Shown: positions 17,990 through 27,526, counted from the first letter of the stretch. The stretch is 64,000 bases of DNA from CAWEWH01 sp963812775 (GCA_963812775.1 CAWEWH010000008.1:310001-374000); one strand, 5' to 3'. Notes: generated by a model not told the origin, from the sequence alone. A program made the numbers and translations.

Positions 17990-18954
17990 CCGATGGATTC
18001 GGCCATGGCGTGGGCGCGCGTCCGCCGCCGCGATTCCGGCAGCGGCGGCAGCTTGGCGCGCCTCAGATCCTCGGTGACCGACCATAGCCATGCATGGAAG
18101 TAACGCATCTTGGGGGTGTCACGATCCGTGGGCCGGCAGACAAAATAATAGTCGCCGGTGGTCTCCAGTGCGCCTGGCACCGCAAGAACAAGGCGGCCGG
18201 CCGACATGGCGGGCGCAATGAGCGGGAATGGCGCCAGAAGCAGGCCGTGCCCGGCCTCCGCGCCCTGGATGGCGTGCGCCAGAGTCTCCATGCGCACGCG
18301 CCGCCCCGTGCGCACGTGGTTGGGCGCATAAACCGAGAACCAAACCTTCCAGGCACTGGACACCGGCCGATAATCGATGGTGGGGGCGGCCGCCACGGCC
18401 TCGAGATCGGGCGGGTCGCCGAGGCGGCCGATGAGCGAAGGCGCGCCGACCGCGATGGTGCGCGACACGAACAGCCGCTCGGCGTGCAGGTCGTTCCAGC
18501 GGCCGCTGCCGTAGCGGATGCCGCAATCGACCGGTTCGCGGTCGAAGTCGACGGAGTTGGAATTGGCATCGAGGTGCAGCTTGAAGCCGGGATGGGCGCG
18601 CTCGAACGCTTCGATGTGGTCGATCAGTGCCGTCGTTGCAAAATAGGGCGCCGCCGAGACGCGCACAATGCGGTTGTCGCGCGATCCCTTCATCGCCTCG
18701 AGGCCGCGGACGACCTCGGCCTGGGCGCGCTGCACATAGGGCAGCAAAATCTCGCCCGCGGCGCTCAGCTCGACGCCGCGCGGCGTGCGGCGAAACAGGC
18801 TCGCCTTCAGTGAATGTTCGAGGCCGCGGATCTGATGGCTGATGGCCGAGGGCGTGACGCGCAGCTCGGCGGCGGCGCGCTTGAAGCTGCCGTGACGGGC
18901 GACGGCTTCGAAGGCGTGAAGGGCGACGGCGCGGGGCAGGGGCGAGCGGGCCAT
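17986..18954 (-). CDS. LysR-family transcriptional regulator, GcvA-like
   Basis: 322 aa. N-terminal winged helix LHAFEAVARHGSFKRAAAELRVTPSAISHQIRGLEHSL (residues 12-50), then a periplasmic-binding-like effector domain with VDCGIRYGSGRW. It is divergent from the enoyl-CoA hydratase gene at 19206 (250-bp gap) and its end overlaps the extensin-family start by 4 bp. Effector and targets unknown. Confidence 0.92.
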   Translation of the reverse strand: MARSPLPRAVALHAFEAVARHGSFKRAAAELRVTPSAISHQIRGLEHSLKASLFRRTPRGVELSAAGEILLPYVQRAQAEVVRGLEAMKGSRDNRIVRVSAAPYFATTALIDHIEAFERAHPGFKLHLDANSNSVDFDREPVDCGIRYGSGRWNDLHAERLFVSRTIAVGAPSLIGRLGDPPDLEAVAAAPTIDYRPVSSAWKVWFSVYAPNHVRTGRRVRMETLAHAIQGAEAGHGLLLAPFPLIAPAMSAGRLVLAVPGALETTGDYYFVCRPTDRDTPKMRYFHAWLWSVTEDLRRAKLPPLPESRRRTRAHAMAESIG

Positions 18955-19205
18955 GGCGGTTGCGGCACGAGGACGGGATCAGAGGGCGAGGTGAATTTTG
19001 CTCACCTCGTTTCATAGCCTTTCCGTTTGGCTTTGGCGAGGGGCGCGGCTTCATTCCGCCATGCCGGTCTCGCATGCCAAGCCGCGCCGATCCGGCAATC
19101 GCGCTGGGCGACTTTGGCCTCGACGAGATCGCGCAATTCGGGTTGGTTCGTTGGGCTATCGGCGGCACGGCGACGACGGCCGGCACACCAGGGATGGAGG
19201 TTTTG

Positions 19206-20006
19206 ATGCGCAAGGACAGCGACGAAGTGCTCATCGAACGCGACGGGCCCGTCACCATCGTGGCGATTGACCGGCCGGACCGCCGCAACGCGGTGGACGG
19301 CGCAACGGCGCGGCGTCTTTTCGATGCCTTCCGGGCCTTTGACGCCGACGACAGCGCCGCCGTCGCCGTGCTGACCGGCACCAACGGCGCCTTCTGCGCC
19401 GGCGCCGACCTGAAGAAGGTGGCCGAGGGCGATCCGGAGAAGCGCCGGGAGCGCGGCGGCCTCAACACCATCGCGCCCATGGGGCCGTCGCGACTGCGAT
19501 TGTCGAAGCCGGTGATCGCCGCCGTCGAGGGCTACGCGGTGGCCGGCGGCATGGAGCTGGCGCTGTGGGCCGACCTGCGCGTCATGGCCGAGGACGCCAC
19601 CTTCGGCATCTTCTGCCGCAGATTCGGCGTGCCGCTCATCGACGGCGGCACCGTGCGCCTGCCGCGCCTCATCGGCCATTCGCGCGCCATGGATCTCATC
19701 CTCACCGGCCGGCCGGTCGGCGCCAGGGAGGCGCTCGAGTTTGGCCTCGCCAATCGCGTGGTCCCAAGGGGCCAAGCCCGTGCCGCCGCGGTGGCCCTCG
19801 GCCACGAGCTGTCGCGCCTGCCGCAGACGTGCCTGCGCAACGACCGGCTCTCGATGCTTGAGCAATGGGGCTTGAGCGAGGAGGCGGCTCTCGACAACGA
19901 GATGCGCATCGGGCTGACGACGCTGGCGTCCGGCGAGACGTTGGCCGGCGCCAAGCGTTTCGCCGCCGGCGCCGGACGGCATGGCTCGTTCCGCGACATC
20001 GGTTGA
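19206..20006 (+). CDS. Enoyl-CoA hydratase/isomerase family protein (crotonase)
   Basis: 266 aa. Start ATG 19206 with GGAGG 5 nt upstream; the longer ORF from 18960 lacks this. Crotonase features: AIDRPDRRNAVDG, oxyanion-hole loop TNGAFCAGADLKKV, VEGYAVAGGMELALWADLRV with the GG oxyanion pair, and a Glu/Asp region FGVPLIDGGTVRLPRLIG. It acts on an acyl-CoA thioester in the cytosol; specificity cannot be predicted. Its stop is 3 bp from a 23-nt repeat that is a copy of the 3' end of the CHAT gene. Confidence 0.9.
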   Translation: MRKDSDEVLIERDGPVTIVAIDRPDRRNAVDGATARRLFDAFRAFDADDSAAVAVLTGTNGAFCAGADLKKVAEGDPEKRRERGGLNTIAPMGPSRLRLSKPVIAAVEGYAVAGGMELALWADLRVMAEDATFGIFCRRFGVPLIDGGTVRLPRLIGHSRAMDLILTGRPVGAREALEFGLANRVVPRGQARAAAVALGHELSRLPQTCLRNDRLSMLEQWGLSEEAALDNEMRIGLTTLASGETLAGAKRFAAGAGRHGSFRDIG

Positions 20007-20009
20007 CGG

Positions 20010-20032
20010 CTACGATCCTTCGCCGACCACCA
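20010..20032 (-). repeat. Relic of the 3' end of a TPR-CHAT gene (copy of 21724-21746)
   Basis: These 23 bases are identical to 21724-21746, the last eight codons of the CHAT gene. Read on the minus strand they encode VVGEGS followed by TAG. The two copies flank the caspase-like gene as direct repeats 1,714 bp apart. This suggests that a second CHAT gene once ended here, or that the block between was inserted or duplicated. Confidence 0.75.
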
Positions 20033-20096
20033 AGAACTTGCGGGATAGCGGCTCTCGCTGCGCCGCCCGTTCCGGAAATCCCTTTCCTTTGCCCCG

Positions 20097-21642
20097 ATGG
20101 CCGCTAAGGTTGCGCCGACATTCGGGGAGGCTTCCATTCGGCCTGACATCGCTCCGCGGGTTGCGGCCATTGGCTTGATCGTTGTCGCCTTCCTGGCGAG
20201 CCTCGCTCCCGCCCTTGCCGACAAGCGTGTCGCGCTGGTCGTCGGCAACGCCGCCTATCGCAACATCCCGCGTCTCGACAATCCCGCCAACGACGCCAAG
20301 CTGATGGCCGAGACGCTGCGCGGTTTGGGCTTCACGCTCGTCGGCGGCAAGGCTCAGCTCGATCTCGACAAAGCCGGGTTCGACAACGCGGTGCAGAATT
20401 TCAGCAACAACGTCCAGGGCGCCGACGTGGCGCTCTTCTATTACGCCGGCCATGGCGTGCAGGTGCGCGGCGCCAACTACCTGGTGCCGGTCGCCGCAAA
20501 CCCGGTGCGCGAAGCCAACGTCTTCTTGCAGATGGTCGACATCGCCCTGGTGTTGAGCCAGATGGAAGGCTCCGGCACCAAGCTCAACCTCGTCATCCTC
20601 GACGCTTGCCGCAACAACCCCTTCGGCGGGCGGGGGCTGCGCTCGTCTGACGGCGGGCTCGCGCAGATGCGCGCCCCGGAAGGCACGCTGATATCGTTCG
20701 CGACGCAGCCGGGCAACGTGGCGCTGGACGGGCGCGACGGCAACAGTCCCTACACCAAGGCGCTGGCCGCCACGCTGAGAAAGCCGGGGCTCGGCATCTT
20801 CGACGCCTTCAACGAGGTTGGGCTCACCGTCAAGGGAGCGACGGGCAACGCGCAACAGCCATGGCTGTCGAGTTCACCTATTGCCGGAAGCTTCTACTTC
20901 ACGCCGCCGGTGGCCGCGCTGGCGACGGCGCCTTCCGGGCCTTCGGCCGATGAGATCGCATGGGACTTCGTGAAGGACAGCCAGGACGCCGCCCAACTGC
21001 GCCGCTTCATCGAGCAGTATCCATTAAGCTCCCGGCGGGGCGAGGCCCTCTCGCGTCTCGGCGCACTGGCGCAAAAGGTCGCGGCGCGGCCGGCAAGCGA
21101 ACCGAACGTGCCGGCAGGCTCCCGCCGCCTCGTGGTCAACTTTGACGGGATCGATGCCCGCGGCCGCGACACCGGCGTCGCCGAGAATATCCTGTCGGAC
21201 TATCTCGCGCGTTTCGGTGTCACGCTCACCCCTCAGGGATCGACGCGCGTCGCCGTGTTCGACGACCGCGACGTTCTATGGCGGCGTCGCCGTCAAGGCA
21301 GCGTCGGGATCGAGCGTTTTCTTGCAGCAGGGCGGGCAGCCAGCCAGCTACACGCTCAACTTTGCAATGCCGCTGAAGGCGATCAGCTTGCAGCGCGTCA
21401 AGCTCGTCGCCGGGCCGAGCGGCATCACCCATCCAACCTGGAAAGCGGTTGCCCAGGACGCGACTGGCAAGACAGTGGCGACGGTCGGCGAAGAGGAGCT
21501 TCGCAGCATGTCCGACATCGCTGCAAAGACGTTGGCGCTATCGGGTCCGGGAATCAGGAAACTGGTGATTACCGGCGATCATCGGGGATTTGCGGCGTTC
21601 TCCAATGCCGTCTTCGAGAGTTTCGTGCTGACCACCGAGTAG
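20097..21642 (+). pseudogene. Exported caspase-like (peptidase C14) protein with C-terminal beta-rich domain; one frameshift
   Basis: About 514 aa after correction. Signal peptide ends LASLAPALA (residue 41), so the mature protein is periplasmic or secreted. The caspase p20-like domain follows (KRVALVVGNAAYRNIPRLDNPANDA) with catalytic His 119 in YYAGHGVQ and Cys 171 in VILDACRNNPF, both intact. A linker and an unrecognised beta-rich domain (VVNFDGIDARGRD... to FVLTTE) complete it. One extra G near 21270 breaks the frame; without it, VAVFDDRD continues as FYGGVAVKAASGSS. It could be sequence error or true loss of the last 125 residues. Convergent with the TPR-CHAT gene, 81 bp apart. Confidence 0.85.
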
Positions 21643-21677
21643 ACGGAAGTCTCTTCCCGTCGCGGCTCCTTGATTTT

Positions 21678-21722
21678 GCGCATGATCTTGTCCGAAAACC
21701 GCGCACACTTTCGGGATCATGC
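21678..21722. terminator. GCATGATC palindrome between convergent caspase and CHAT genes
   Basis: 45-bp imperfect hairpin GCGCATGATCTTGTCCGAAAA...CTTTCGGGATCATGC ending one base before the CHAT stop codon. Its symmetry would let it serve both convergent genes. A member of the dispersed family also found at 6022, 27581, 35787 and 58263. Confidence 0.6.
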
Positions 21723-21723
21723 A

Positions 21724-24700
21724 CTACGATCCTTCGCCGACCACCATGAACGGTCCCCAGAAGGCGGGATGGGCGGCCAGCGGTTCCGACGTGTCCTCCA
21801 TGTGGGCGATCATGGCGCGGCGCAGCGCCTCGGCGCGGCCGACCTTCGCGTCGGCCGCCATCGCCGCGAACGCCGTGGTGGTGAGCCGCGTCGCCGAGAC
21901 CGACGCCACTGCCCAGTGCGAGACGAGCAGCGCCCGCGCGCCCGCATAGAAGAAGGAGCGCGCCAAGCCCGACAGCGCCTCCGCGCCGGGCTTCTCGCCG
22001 GCCGCCGTGTTGCACGCCGAGAGCACGACCCAGTCGGCATTGAGGCGGAGCTGCGCCACCTCGCTCGCCGTCAACAGGCCGTCGTCCACCGCGCTTGGCG
22101 TCTCGGGCAAGGTGAGGGCGAGCGACGGCTCAGCGACGCCCTTGATGTCGCCGGCCACCAGGCCGTGCGTGGCGAAATAGACGATGCGGTAGTCGGCGAG
22201 CGGCAGGCGTTTCAGCGTCGCTTCGGCGGCCTCGCCCTTGAGATGGATGTCGCTCGCCGCGGCGCCGACCTTCGCGGCGATCGCCTTCAATTCGTCGGCG
22301 GTGTCGGGAAGCTGCGGCAGCGCCTCGGCGAGCTTGGTGCGGTCGACGCCGGCGCCGCGCCAGAAATCGGCGTAGGCGCGCGTCGCGTTCCTGGCGCCGC
22401 CCGCCGGTGCGCTCGGCTGCGGCGCGAACACGGGATCGCCGAAGCCGACGAGCGGCTTCGTGCCGCGATCCGCCTTGAGCGCGACGCGCAGCGCCTTCAG
22501 CGACGCGACCGACGGCAGCACGCTCACCGCGTGGCGCCGCAGCAGCCACGACGCGGCCCGATAGGCGGCCAGATCCTTGTCAGGCGAAACACCGGTCGGC
22601 TTGTCGGTGACGAGCAGGTGGAACGGCAGCGCCGTCAACGGCCCGGCCGGCACGACCGCGAGATTGGCCTTGTCCCTGATCGCCGCCTCGACCGGCTGCA
22701 GCAGCGTCACATAGAGGTCATGCGCGAGCGTCAGGTCGAAGAGCTGCGGCTTGGCGGCCGTCGCCTCCTCGACCGTCAGGCCCTTGCGGAAGGCCGCCAC
22801 CTTTCCGGCGAGCGCCTCGGCGCCGAGCGGGATCTTCTGCCAGTCGAGGCCGTCACGGGTGAGCGCAAAGACGAAGGATTCATCCTCGCCCACCGCAAAG
22901 GTGACCAGCGCCTCGGTGCCGGCGAGCAGGCCCTTGGCGTCGTCGGGGGAAAGCGGCTGCGGTCCGGTCAGCGCCGCGAAGTCCGGGAACTCTTTCGCGA
23001 GACGCGCCTTGGCACTCGCCAGCCGCTCGGCGATGCGCGCCATCTCGTCGCGCAGCGCGGCAAGCTTGCCGGCATTGTCGCGCGCCTCGGCCCCGCTCAG
23101 CTCGGCGGCCAGCGCCTTGTCGCGGTCGCGCCAGAGCGTGTTGAGATCCTGCGCCTCGCGCACCAAGGCGGCGAGCTTGTCGCTCCCGGCCGCGAAACGC
23201 ACGCTCGTCTGCTGCAGCGCCGCGGCGGCGGCGGACTGGTTGGCCCACTGGGCCATGGCGAAGGCCTCGGCCGCCAGCGAGGCGGCCGGCTCGAGGCGCT
23301 TCTCGCTTGCCTGCCACAGACGCGCGGCGCGCCGCCGGTAGAGCTTCGCCCGCTCCTCGGTGGCACGCGCATCGGAGGCCGCGGCGGTGTCGGCGATGAG
23401 GATGTCGGTCGCCTTGCGCGACAATGCCAGCGCCTTGCCGGCGTCGCCTTCCGCGGCGCTTGCGCCGGCGAGATTGTCGAGGATGAGCGCCGTCTGCGGA
23501 TGCCGTGGCCCAAGGAATTCCTCCGCCAGCGCCAAGGCGCGGGCATGCGCGTTGGCCGCTTCCTCCGGGTGGCCGGCGGCGGCCAGCGCCACTCCGGCAT
23601 TGGTGAGCGGCGGGATCATGTCGGGATGGCTCTTGCCGATGGAGCCCTCGAAGATCTTCAAGGTGCGCTCGTAGAGCCGCGCCGCCTCGACGTGGCGTCC
23701 CTGCGAACGGTACTCGATCGCCAGATTGTTGAGGGCGCGGCCCACCGCCACGTGATTGGGGCCGAGGTTCTGCTCGCGCATGGCGACGACGCGGCGGTAA
23801 AGCTCCTCCGCCTCCTTGTGGCGCTTTTGCGCGGCGTAAAGATTGGCGATGTTGTTGAGGCTCTCGGCGATCTCGGGGTGCTTCGGGCCCAGCGCCTGCT
23901 CGCGGATGGCGAGAGACCGCTTGAGCAGCCCCTCGGCCTCCTCGTAGCGCTCGCCGGCGCGATAGATGCCGGCCAGGTTGTTGAGCGTATCGGCGACGCT
24001 CGGATGGTTGGCGCCGCGCGCCTTCTCGATGATGGCGAGGGCCCGCTGATACATGCGCTCGGCCTCCGCCGTGCGGCCCTGCTTCTCGTACACGATGCCG
24101 ACATTATTGATGAGCAGCGCCACGTTGGGATGCTCGGCGCCCTGCACCTCGATGACGATGGGAAGCGCCTTGCCGTAGAGCGTCTCGGCCTCGCGATAGC
24201 GGCCCTCCGCCTCGCGCAGCACCGCGAGATTGTGCAGCGTGCCGGCCATGAGTTTCTTCGCGCCGGTCTTTTCCGCCACCGCCAGCACGCGGGCGAACAG
24301 CTCGCCGGCCTCGCCGTAGCGCTGCTGGCCGCGATAGACCGCCGCGAGGTTGCTCAGCGTCTCCAACACCTCGCGGCCCTCGGCCCCCTGGTCGCGCTCG
24401 TAGATGGCGAGCGCCCGCTTGAACAGCGCCTCGGCCTCGCTGTGGCGGGCGAGCCGCCAGTTGACCACCGCGAGATTGTTGAGCTTTGGCGCGAGCTGCG
24501 AATGGCTCGATCCCAGCGACCGTTCAGTGATGGCCAGCGCCTTGCGCAGCGTCTGCTCGGTGTCGCGATAGCGGCCGAGCTGCTCGTACACGATGGCGAG
24601 GTTGTTGAGCGCGGTTGCGACGTTGGCGTGCGTTGGCCCCAGCGCCTTCTCCAGGATGGCGATGGAACTCTTGTAGTGCGCCTCCGCTTCGGCGTGGCGG

Positions 24701-24954
24701 TTAAGCTCGCGCAAGGCATTGCCGAGCAGGAAGAGGGCGCGCGCATATTCGGCGCTCTGCGCGCCGGATCGCCCCTTGACGGCGGCTTCGAACTTCTGCG
24801 CCTCGGCGAGGGCCGCGGCGCGGTCGCCCATCGCCTCGAAATGCTGATAGCGCTTCTCGATGGCTTCGATAGTTGTCTGCGCGGCGGCCGGCAAGACGGC
24901 GAGCGCGATCGCCAGAAGCGCCGCCATGAAGGTGTGCTGACGCGAGCCGGTCAT
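21724..24954 (-). CDS. Exported TPR-CHAT protein (caspase-clan protease-like)
   Basis: 1076 aa. Signal peptide (FMAALLAIALAVLPAAAQ), then about ten 42-residue kinesin-light-chain-type TPRs (pattern ALNNLAxxYxxxGRYxEAExLxKRALAIxE) to residue 500, a helical linker, and a C-terminal CHAT domain. The caspase-clan dyad is intact: His 930 in YFATHGLVAGD and Cys 981 in VVLSACNTAAGE. CHAT proteases of this architecture are known as proteolytic effectors or regulators sensed through TPRs. Here the whole protein is predicted to be exported. Tail to tail with the caspase-like gene; a paralogue is at 35836-38880. Partner and substrate unknown. Confidence 0.93.
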   Translation of the reverse strand: MTGSRQHTFMAALLAIALAVLPAAAQTTIEAIEKRYQHFEAMGDRAAALAEAQKFEAAVKGRSGAQSAEYARALFLLGNALRELNRHAEAEAHYKSSIAILEKALGPTHANVATALNNLAIVYEQLGRYRDTEQTLRKALAITERSLGSSHSQLAPKLNNLAVVNWRLARHSEAEALFKRALAIYERDQGAEGREVLETLSNLAAVYRGQQRYGEAGELFARVLAVAEKTGAKKLMAGTLHNLAVLREAEGRYREAETLYGKALPIVIEVQGAEHPNVALLINNVGIVYEKQGRTAEAERMYQRALAIIEKARGANHPSVADTLNNLAGIYRAGERYEEAEGLLKRSLAIREQALGPKHPEIAESLNNIANLYAAQKRHKEAEELYRRVVAMREQNLGPNHVAVGRALNNLAIEYRSQGRHVEAARLYERTLKIFEGSIGKSHPDMIPPLTNAGVALAAAGHPEEAANAHARALALAEEFLGPRHPQTALILDNLAGASAAEGDAGKALALSRKATDILIADTAAASDARATEERAKLYRRRAARLWQASEKRLEPAASLAAEAFAMAQWANQSAAAAALQQTSVRFAAGSDKLAALVREAQDLNTLWRDRDKALAAELSGAEARDNAGKLAALRDEMARIAERLASAKARLAKEFPDFAALTGPQPLSPDDAKGLLAGTEALVTFAVGEDESFVFALTRDGLDWQKIPLGAEALAGKVAAFRKGLTVEEATAAKPQLFDLTLAHDLYVTLLQPVEAAIRDKANLAVVPAGPLTALPFHLLVTDKPTGVSPDKDLAAYRAASWLLRRHAVSVLPSVASLKALRVALKADRGTKPLVGFGDPVFAPQPSAPAGGARNATRAYADFWRGAGVDRTKLAEALPQLPDTADELKAIAAKVGAAASDIHLKGEAAEATLKRLPLADYRIVYFATHGLVAGDIKGVAEPSLALTLPETPSAVDDGLLTASEVAQLRLNADWVVLSACNTAAGEKPGAEALSGLARSFFYAGARALLVSHWAVASVSATRLTTTAFAAMAADAKVGRAEALRRAMIAHMEDTSEPLAAHPAFWGPFMVVGEGS

Positions 24955-25062
24955 GTTGCCTATCTCTTCATCGCCATGGTCGCCTCAAACGCGGACGGCA
25001 TATTAGTGACCCGGGCACCTGTGCGATACCCTTTCGCCACAGGGGTATGGTTGGCTTGCGTC

Positions 25063-26102
25063 CTAAGCCCTCAACTTTTCCCATAGCGCCTGCGCGCCGA
25101 GCTGGGGCGGCCCGCGGCCTTGCGTCTCCGCGTCGTGCACCAGCGCGACGATGCGCCGGTTGAGGGGCGCGTCCCGGCCGTGCTGCCCGGCGAGCCGCAC
25201 GATCTCGCCGTTCAGATAGTCAACCTCCGTTACGCGCCGGCGCACGAGATCGTCATGCATGGAGGAGCGTGCCTCGGGGTCGACCTTCAGCTCGCGCGCG
25301 CCGCGACCCGGAACAGCGGCGTCGGCAGCCGCAGCAGGAACGGAAAGTGGCGCGGCGGCAGCGGCCCGAGCTTGGCGAGCGTGATGCCGGCCGTGTCGAG
25401 GACGCCGAGCGCCTCTTCGATCAGCGCCGCGAGAATGCGTCGGAAGTCCGCCGACAGGAGCATGTCTCGCGTCGGCGCCCCCGACAGCGCGCTCACCGCA
25501 TTGCCGAGGTTGACGATGAGCTTCGCCCATTGCTGCGCCGCGATGTCGTGGGACAGCCCCGCTTCGAAGCCGCAGGCGGCGAGGCGCTCCACCAAGGCGG
25601 CGAGGCGGCCGTCGGGCGCCGCTTCGATGACGATGGGCCCCGTGGTGGCCCGGAAGAACTCGCCCGCGCCCTTGTGCACGACGTTGAAGCCGACGACGCC
25701 GGCGAGCACGATGCGGCGCGCCAGCGCCTCGCGGAGCACGTCGGCATTGCGCACGCCGTTCTGCAGGCTGATGACGATGGCGCCTTGCGGCAGGACGGCG
25801 GCCAGCGCCGCGCCCGCCTCCCGGGTCTGCCCGCTCTTTACGCAACAGAGCGCGATGTCGCGGTCGGCCAGCCCGGACGCATCGGTCGCAACCTTGACAC
25901 GCTCTTTCGGCAGCGCAGCCGCATCGCCGCCAAGATCGCGCAGCGTCAGCCCGTGCTCCGACATTTCGTCGCTGAGGCGCTGGCGCGCCACGAACGCCAC
26001 ATCGAGCCCGCTCGCCGCCAGGCGGCCGCCGACATAGCAGCCGATGGCGCCGGCGCCGAAGACGGCGAGCCTGAGGCCGCCGCTATCTGCCGGAGGGGTC
26101 AC
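25063..26102 (-). pseudogene. panE: 2-dehydropantoate 2-reductase family protein (PanE/ApbA), frameshifted near the end
   Basis: Rossmann loop LAVFGAGAIGCYVGGRLAASG at the N-terminus, then SLQNGVRNADVLREAL and LIVNLGNAVSALSG (catalytic Lys is in QQWAKLIVN). The family reduces ketopantoate to pantoate with NADPH. The main frame stops at about 25287 after FRVAARAS; the expected C-terminus (KVDPEARSSMHDDLVRRR and VDYLNGEIV) continues in another frame to TGA at 25063-25065. A -1 shift in a GC-repeat run (GCGGCGCGCGCGAG) explains it. Start GTG 26102 overlaps the upstream small membrane gene by 20 bp. Paralogues of unknown substrate exist, so panE is tentative. Confidence 0.78.
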
Positions 26103-26298
26103 GCCGGGCCATCGTCCATTTCGTGACGACGCGGAAATACCACTTCATGCCGAAGTACCAAAGCACGCCGATGATCGCGCCTCCGATGGACCAGATGATC
26201 ACTTTCGCCACGCTTGGACCGGTCCACCAAATCATGGCCAGCGTCCACGTCACGGCGAAGAAGATCGATGCGGGTAGCAACCGGTTTGCCCCATTCAT
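26083..26298 (-). CDS. Small two-span membrane protein
   Basis: 71 aa from ATG 26298 (MNGANRLLPASIFFAVTWTLAMIWW), preceded by GGAGCG at 9 nt. Two hydrophobic spans (about residues 9-26 and 33-50) with Trp at the ends and a positively charged C-terminus (KWTMARRDPSGR). Its 3' end overlaps the panE-like gene start by 20 bp, so they are probably one transcript. Family not recognised. Confidence 0.65.
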   Translation of the reverse strand: MNGANRLLPASIFFAVTWTLAMIWWTGPSVAKVIIWSIGGAIIGVLWYFGMKWYFRVVTKWTMARRDPSGR

Positions 26299-26385
26299 CG
26301 TTCGACGCTCCGTAGCCGGTTTGTGCCGCACCGGTTGTGGCGCGATGATCCGGAGATTGGCGATAAGTGTCAAATTTTCATGAGG

Positions 26386-26976
26386 CTATCGCACCCTCGG
26401 AGCCGCTATCTGCGCCACCGCCTCGCTCATCAGCTTGGTCACCGTGAGGATGGCGCGCGATGACGCCTCGGCCCTGGCCAGGATCAGCGCACCCTCGAGG
26501 GAGGCGGCGATCCAGGCGGCGAGGTCACGGGCACGGGCCGCCGGGATGCCGTCGCGGCGGAGCGCCGCCGCCATCACGTCCTGCCAGGCGCCGTAGCCGT
26601 CCTCGCAGGCGAGCCGCAGGCTTTCGACGCTCGGCGCCATCTCCAGCGTCACCGCCGTGATGGGCGAGCCGTCGCGGAACTTCGACTGCTCCATCCATTG
26701 GGCGAGCGTCCGGCCGACGCGCCGCACGGCCTGCGCGGTGCTGGGTGCGGCGGCGACGATCTCCTCGACGGTGGCGACGAACAGGTCGGCGCCGCGTTTG
26801 ACGGCTGCGGCCGCCAATTCTTCCTTGCCGCCCGGGAAGTAGTAGTAGAGCGAGCCCTTGGGCGCGCCGCTCTTGTCGAGGATCTCGTTGAGGCCGACGG
26901 CCGCGTATCCGCGGCGTGAGAACAGCCGCATGGCCATGTCGACGATGCGTTCGCGCGCCGTCAGCGCCTGCGCCAT
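26386..26976 (-). CDS. TetR-family repressor, LmrA/YxaF-like
   Basis: 196 aa. Start ATG 26976 with GAGGAGGAGA upstream. HTH region RLFSRRGYAAVGLNEILDKSGAPKGSLYYYFPGGKEEL (residues 16-53) is typical of the LmrA/YxaF group, whose operators contain a GACYGGTC core. Exactly such a site lies in the divergent promoter at 27046-27065. It therefore probably represses itself and the thioesterase gene at 27080. Effector unknown. Confidence 0.92.
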   Translation of the reverse strand: MAQALTARERIVDMAMRLFSRRGYAAVGLNEILDKSGAPKGSLYYYFPGGKEELAAAAVKRGADLFVATVEEIVAAAPSTAQAVRRVGRTLAQWMEQSKFRDGSPITAVTLEMAPSVESLRLACEDGYGAWQDVMAAALRRDGIPAARARDLAAWIAASLEGALILARAEASSRAILTVTKLMSEAVAQIAAPRVR

Positions 26977-27045
26977 GACTGTCTCCTCCTCGCCCGCATC
27001 ATTCCGGCCATGACGCAGGCGTCTTGCCGGCTGCCACAACCGCTA

Positions 27046-27065
27046 TATAATGACTGGTCTATATA
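27046..27065. promoter_or_regulatory. Operator-like palindrome for the TetR regulator
   Basis: TATAATGAC-TG-GTCTATATA, a near-perfect inverted repeat with GACTGGTC core, in the 103-bp gap between the divergent TetR and thioesterase genes. It matches the operator type known for LmrA/YxaF repressors and would overlap the promoters. Confidence 0.65.
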
Positions 27066-27079
27066 TAGAGGATCGTCAC

Positions 27080-27526
27080 ATGAGTGAAGCAGGCAGCGCC
27101 GGGCGCGCTCCGCCGGCCGGGTTCAAGCCGTCCGCCCGCAGCAGCAACTTCCTCGAGACCGTCGGCCCGCTCTACGAGAGGGAGCTGCAGGGCGACTACC
27201 GCATCGGCCTCTTTGTCGACGAGCGCCACATCAACAACCGTGGCTTCTGCCACGGCGCCCTCATGGCGCTGCTCGCCGACGTGCATCTCGGCCGCCTGTG
27301 CGCGCTCTCGGCCACGCCGCGTCTCAATGTCATCACCAGCAACCTGACGCTCGCCTTCTTGTCGACGGCGCGCCAGGGAGCCTGGCTCGAGGCGACGGGC
27401 GCCATCGACCGCGTCGGCAAGGCGCTGGCGCATTCGTCCGGAATGGTGCTGGCTGACGGCGTGCCGGTGCTGCGCGCCACCGGCACCTTCGCGGTCGTCG
27501 CCGTGCCGGCCGGGAAGGCGGCCTAG
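27080..27526 (+). CDS. PaaI-type hotdog-fold thioesterase
   Basis: 148 aa; start ATG 27080 after AGAGGAT. The hotdog helix NNRGFCHGALMALLADVHLG (residues 55-74) and the strands TSNLTLAFLSTARQGAWLEATG and SSGMVLADG fit the PaaI acyl-CoA thioesterase family. The catalytic acid is not certain. It is divergent from its probable TetR repressor. The stop codon TAG (27524-27526) is part of the first CTAG of a palindromic repeat. Confidence 0.88.
   Translation: MSEAGSAGRAPPAGFKPSARSSNFLETVGPLYERELQGDYRIGLFVDERHINNRGFCHGALMALLADVHLGRLCALSATPRLNVITSNLTLAFLSTARQGAWLEATGAIDRVGKALAHSSGMVLADGVPVLRATGTFAVVAVPAGKAA

Noticed and set aside
21670..25086. 1138-codon open frame on the plus strand opposite the TPR-CHAT gene
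   Set aside because: Arg/Gly/Ala-rich translation without domains; it mirrors the codon bias of the real minus-strand gene, which has TPR repeats and a CHAT dyad.
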